Source: Chaunax sp. Z400
Taxonomy: Eukaryota > Chordata > Actinopteri > Lophiiformes > Chaunacidae
DNA length: 64,000 nucleotides
NCBI GenBank assembly: GCA_037577475.1
Contig: JBAGJB010000181.1
Location: 5,001 to 69,000, forward strand
Direction of reading: 5' to 3'
Numbering within the stretch: the stretch's first letter is position 1; every line of letters starts with the position of its first letter. The notes under the pieces were generated by a model, which worked only from the letters and a program-made list of their open reading frames with translations, searched no databases and was not told the DNA's origin. Shown piece by piece: positions 59,178 through 64,000 of the stretch. The translations under genes and the position numbers were made by a program.

Positions 59178-61521
59178 TTGTCCGCTAGTCTCTACGACCT
59201 TCCGTTCCCGAGATACAGACATTCAAAATACGCCCCTACTGGACATGTCATATCTCGGGAAAGGAAGGTCGCACAGACTCGGGACAAAGACTGGTGTTCT
59301 CAGAGACCACATAAAACCCTAGACGGACGTTGGTCCCGAGTCTCTACGACCTTCCGTTTCCGAGATACACACATTCACTATAGGCGAACCAAAGCCCATT
59401 CACTTCAATGGGAAAATAAACTTGAGCATAACTCGGGAACGGAAGGTCGTAGACACTCGGGACCCTGATCCGTCTGACATAATTCGTGGTCTCTGAACAC
59501 GCCAGACTTCTCCCCGAGTCTCTACGACCTTCCGTTCCCGAGATACAGACATTCAAAATACGCCCCTACTGGACATGTCATATCTCGGGAAAGGAAGGTC
59601 GCACAGACTCGGGACAAAGACTGGTGTTCTCAGAGACCACATAAACCCCTAGACGGACGTTGGTCCCGAGTCTCTACGACCTTCCGTTCCCGAGATACAA
59701 ACATTCCAAAAATCACCAAAAATACATGTCATATCTCGGGAACCGTAAGTCGTAGGGACTCGGTTTACCTGCTGGCGTTCTTGGAGACCCCATAAAACCA
59801 TTGAAAGAGCTTATCCCCGAGTCTCTACGACCTTCCGTTCAAAAGTTACCAACCCGGGTAGGGCCCCGATTGAGTTTTTATCCCCTTAACCTAACCTAAC
59901 CCTAACCCTAACCCCTAACCCACACTTGTCCGCTAGTCTCTACGACCTTCCGTTCCCGAGATACAGACATTCAAAATACGCCCCTACTGGACATGTCATA
60001 TCTCGGGAAAGGAAGGTCGTACAGACTCGGGACAAAGACTGGTGTTCTCAGAGACCACATAAACCCCTAGACGGACGTTGGTCCCGAGTCTCTACGACCT
60101 TCCGTTCCCGAGATACAAACATTCCAAAAATCACCAAAAATACATGTCATATCTCGGGAACCGTAAGTCGTAGGGACTCGGTTTACCTGCTGGCGTTCTT
60201 GGAGACCCCATAAAACCATTGAAAGAGCTTATCCCCGAGTCTCTACGACCTTCCGTTCAAAAGTTACCAACCCGGGTAGGGCCCCGATTGAGTTTTTATC
60301 CCCTTAACCTAACCTAACCCTAACCCTAACCCTAACCCCTAACCCACACTTGTCCGCTAGTCTCTACGACCTTCCGTTCCCGAGATACAGACATTCAAAA
60401 TACGCCCCTACTGGACATGTCATATCTCGGGAAAGGAAGGTCGCACAGACTCGGGACAAAGACTGGTGTTCTCAGAGACCACATAAAACCCTAGACGGAC
60501 GTTGGTCCCGAGTCTCTACGACCTTCCGTTTCCGAGATACACACATTCACTATAGGCGAACCAAAGCCCATTCACTTCAATGGGAAAATAAACTTGAGCA
60601 TAACTCGGGAACGGAAGGTCGTAGACACTCGGGGCCCTGATCCGTCTGACATAATTCGTGGTCTCTGAACACGCCAGACTTCTCCCCGAGTCTCTACGAC
60701 CTTCCGTTCCCGAGATACAGACATTCAAAATACGCCCCTACTGGACATGTCATATCTCGGGAAAGGAAGGTCGCACAGACTCGGGACAAAGACTGGTGTT
60801 CTCAGAGACCACATAAACCCCTAGACGGACGTTGGTCCCGAGTCTCTACGACCTTCCGTTCCCGAGATACAAACATTCCAAAAATCACCAAAAATACATG
60901 TCATATCTCGGGAACCGTAAGTCGTAGGGACTCGGTTTACCTGCTGGCGTTCTTGGAGACCCCATAAAACCATTGAAAGAGCTTATCCCCGAGTCTCTAC
61001 GACCTTCCGTTCAAAAGTTACCAACCCGGGTAGGGCCCCGATTGAGTTTTTATCCCCTTAACCTAACCTAACCCTAACCCTAACCCCTAACCCACACTTG
61101 TCCGCTAGTCTCTACGACCTTCCGTTCCCGAGATACAGACATTCAAAATACGCCCCTACTGGACATGTCATATCTCGGGAAAGGAAGGTCGTACAGACTC
61201 GGGACAAAGACTGGTGTTCTCAGAGACCACATAAACCCCTAGACGGACGTTGGTCCCGAGTCTCTACGACCTTCCGTTCCCGAGATACAAACATTCCAAA
61301 AATCACCAAAAATACATGTCATATCTCGGGAACCGTAAGTCGTAGGGACTCGGTTTACCTGCTGGCGTTCTTGGAGACCCCATAAAACCATTGAAAGAGC
61401 TTATCCCCGAGTCTCTACGACCTTCCGTTCAAAAGTTACCAACCCGGGTAGGGCCCCGATTGAGTTTTTATCCCCTTAACCTAACCTAACCCTAACCCTA
61501 ACCCCTAACCCACACTTGTCC
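59178..61521. repeat. 1172-bp tandem duplication (A B A C D + A C D, twice)
   Basis: The pair of cassettes at 59178 and 59926 is repeated at 60350 and 61098. Shared variants are ATAAAACCCTAGACGG, AAAGCCCATTCACTTC and GTAGACACTCGGG in the first cassette, and GGTCGTACAGACTC in the second. Confidence 0.85.
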
Positions 61522-64000
61522 GCTAGTCTCTACGACCTTCCGTTCCCGAGATACAGACATTCAAAATACGCCCCTACTGGACATGTCATATCTCGGGAAA
61601 GGAAGGTCGCACAGACTCGGGACAAAGACTGGTGTTCTCAGAGACCACATAAACCCCTAGACGGACGTTGGTCCCGAGTCTCTACGACCTTCCGTTCCCG
61701 AGATACAAACATTCCAAAAATCACCAAAAGTACATGTCATATCTCGGGAACCGTAAGTCGTAGGGACTCGGTTTACCTGCTGGCGTTCTTGGAGACCCCA
61801 TAAAACCATTGAAAGAGCTTATCCCCGAGTCTCTACGACCTTCCGTTCAAAAGTTACCAACCCGGGTAGGGCCCCAATTGAGTTTTTATCCCCTTAACCT
61901 AACCTAACCCTATCCCTAACCCTAACCCCTAACCCACACTTGTCCGCTAGTCTCTACGACCTTCCGTTCCCGAGATACAGACATTCAAAATACGCCCCTA
62001 CTGGACATGTCATATCTCGGGAAAGGAAGGTCGCACAGACTCGGGACAAAGACTGGTGTTCTCAGAGACCACATAAACCCCTAGACGGACGTTGGTCCCG
62101 AGTCTCTACGACCTTCCGTTTCCGAGATACACACATTCACTATAGGCGAACCAAACCCCATTCACTTCAATGGGAAAATAAACTTGAGTATAACTCGGGA
62201 ACGGAAGGTCGTAGAGACTCGAGACCCTGATCCGTCGGACATAATTCGTGGTCCCTGAACACGCCAGACTTCTCCCCGAGTCTCTACGACCTTCCGTTCC
62301 CGAGATACAAACATTCCAAAAATCACCAAAAATACATGTCATATCTCGGGAACCGTAAGTCGTAGAGACTCGGTTTACCTGCTGGCGTTCTTGGAGACCC
62401 CATAAAACCAATGAAAGAGCTTATCCCCGAGTCTCTACGACCTTCCGTTCCCGAGATACAGACATTCAAAATACGCCCCTACTGGACATGTCATATCTCG
62501 GGAAAGGAAGGTCGCACAGACTCGGGACAAAGACTGGTGTTCTCAGAGACCACATAAACCCCTAGACGGACGTTGGTCCCGAGTCTCTACGACCTTCCGT
62601 TTCCGAGATACACACATTCACTATAGGCGAACCAAACCCCATTCACTTCAATGGGAAAATAAACTTGAGTATAACTCGGGAACGGAAGGTCGTAGAGACT
62701 CTAGACCCTGATCCGTCGGACATAATTCGTGGTCCCTGAACACGCCAGACTTCTCCCCGAGTCTCTACGACCTTCCGTTCCCGAGATACAAACATTCCAA
62801 AAATCACCAAAAATACATGTCATATCTCGGGAACCGTAAGTCGTAGAGACTCGGTTTACCTGCTGGCGTTCTTGGAGACCCCATAAAACCAATGAAAGAG
62901 CTTATCCCCGAGTCTCTACGACCTTCCGTTCCCGAGATACAGACATTCAAAATACGCCCCTACTGGACATGTCATATCTCGGGAAAGGAAGGTCGCACAG
63001 ACTCGGGACAAAGACTGGTGTTCTCAGAGACCACATAAACCCCTAGACGGACGTTGGTCCCGAGTCTCTACGACCTTCCGTTCCCGAGATACAATCATTC
63101 CAAAAATCACCAAAAATACATGTCATATCTCGGGAACCGTAAGTCGTAGGGACTCGGTTTACCTGCTGGCGTTCTTGGAGACCCCATAAAACCATTGAAA
63201 GAGCTTATCCCCGAGTCTCTACGACCTTCCGTTCAAAAGTTACCAACCCGGGTAGGGCCCCGATTGAGTTTTTATCCCCTTAACCTAACCTAACCCTAAC
63301 CCTAACCCCTAACCCACACTTGTCCGCTAGTCTCTACGACCTTCCGTTCCCGAGATACAGACATTCAAAATACGCCCCTACTGGACATGTCATATCTCGG
63401 GAAAGGAAGGTCGCACAGACTCGGGACAAAGACTGGTGTTCTCAGAGACCACATAAACCCCTAGACGGACGTTGGTCCCGAGTCTCTACGACCTTCCGTT
63501 TCCGAGATACACACATTCACTATAGGCGAACCAAACCCCATTCACTTCAATGGGAAAATAAACTTGAGTATAACTCGGGAACGGAAGGTCGTAGAGACTC
63601 GAGACCCTGATCCGTCGGACATAATTCGTGGTCCCTGAACACGCCAGACTTCTCCCCGAGTCTCTACGACCTTCCGTTCCCGAGATACAAACATTCCAAA
63701 AATCACCAAAAATACATGTCATATCTCGGGAACCGTAAGTCGTAGAGACTCGGTTTACCTGCTGGCGTTCTTGGAGACCCCATAAAACCAATGAAAGAGC
63801 TTATCCCCGAGTCTCTACGACCTTCCGTTCCCGAGATACAGACATTCAAAATACGCCCCTACTGGACATGTCATATCTCGGGAAAGGAAGGTCGCACAGA
63901 CTCGGGACAAAGACTGGTGTTCTCAGAGACCACATAAACCCCTAGACGGACGTTGGTCCCGAGTCTCTACGACCTTCCGTTTCCGAGATACACACATTCA

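Larger units (their letters stand above)
15649..64000. repeat. Telomere-bearing satellite array (units A, B, C, D), continuing past the window
   Basis: The array starts abruptly at AACCCACACTTGTCCGCGAG and is unbroken to the right edge. All units start with a shared core (CGAGTCTCTACGACCTTCCG). By tail and loop they are type A (152 bp, loop with CGCCCCTACTGGACATGT), B (178 bp, loop with CCCCATTCACTTCAATGGG), C (151 bp, loop with AAAAATCACCAAAAATACAT) and D (about 115 bp, with the telomeric tract). I count 57 complete D units. Cassette lengths between D units are exact sums of the unit lengths. Many overlapping open frames of 60-141 codons on both strands are by-products of the repeat; they recur with its periodicity and encode similar peptides on both strands because the units are inverted repeats. 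Confidence 0.97.
31992..64000. repeat. Right zone of the array: mixed cassettes ending A-C-D
   Basis: Cassettes of 1229 (A B A B C A C D), 898-905 (A B C A C D), 1380 (A B C A B C A C D), 748-754 (A B A C D) and 418-424 bp (A C D) alternate. Starts include 31992, 33221, 34119, 35499, 36879, 37778, 38677, 39576, 40481, 41235, 42134, 43811, 45040, 45938, 47173, 48553, 49307, 50212, 51111, 52010, 52909, 54169, 55398, 56296, 57525, 58754, 59178, 59926, 60350, 61098, 61516, 61940 and 63320. The C before D nearly always has GTAGGGACTCGG, whereas internal C units have GTAGAGACTCGG. Confidence 0.92.

Noticed and set aside
15649..64000. CRISPR-like array of repeats and spacers
   Set aside because: The repeats are 115-178 bp units with no unique short spacers, in a eukaryotic context with telomeric tracts and no cas genes.
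64000..64000. True chromosome terminus at the right edge
   Set aside because: No long uninterrupted telomeric run is seen, and the tract orientation points the other way; the window simply ends inside a B unit.

Overview
The window is non-coding eukaryotic DNA from a repeat-rich chromosomal region, most likely a teleost fish. The support is TTAGGG-type (vertebrate) telomeric tracts, a Tc1-like terminal sequence, an L1-type non-LTR element, a Ty3/gypsy element and a retroviral env remnant, with long CA microsatellites. I found no intact host gene, no tRNA or rRNA gene and no CRISPR array. The species assignment is inference.

Layout. (1) 1-4080: an AT-rich tandem satellite with a monomer of about 176 bp. 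It is cut by the window edge on the left and decays on the right. (2) 4081-11570: mostly unrecognised sequence holding dispersed repeat fragments, a 258-bp MITE-like element, CA microsatellites, an endogenous-retrovirus env tail, and an A-B-C set of segments that occurs twice in direct order (7331-9992 and 10104-11560), each copy interrupted by different sequence. (3) 11575-15648: nested retrotransposons. The 5' half of an L1-type element (ORF1 pseudogene plus the start of ORF2) is interrupted at 13001 by the 3' half of a Ty3/gypsy element on the minus strand (RNase H end, integrase, polypurine tract, 3' LTR). (4) 15649-64000: a 48-kb satellite array that starts abruptly inside the gypsy RNase H domain and runs off the right edge.

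The large array is the main feature. It is made of four unit types: A (152 bp), B (178 bp), C (151 bp) and D (about 115 bp). A, B and C share one plan: a 33-bp arm, a loop, a near-complementary 33-bp arm and a spacer of about 50 bp, so each is a potential hairpin. D is a truncated arm, a D-specific segment of about 47 bp, and a short telomeric tract (CCCTAA on the plus strand). Every cassette follows the same order rule (D then A; B only after A; D only after C), giving cassette lengths of 418, 596, 748, 899, 1229, 1228 and 1380 bp that are exact sums of the units, with 6-bp steps for one telomeric repeat. I count 57 telomere-bearing D units, all in the same orientation.

The array shows higher levels of duplication: a 4495-bp tandem duplication (16146-20640 and 20641-25135), a run of ten A-C-D cassettes, and a roughly 4-kb block present three times at offsets of 11819 and 10358 bp with a mosaic pattern of variants. 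The arrangement resembles tandem amplification of subtelomeric units separated by short telomeric tracts, as known for yeast Y' elements. Real biology and assembly duplication cannot be separated from this sequence alone.
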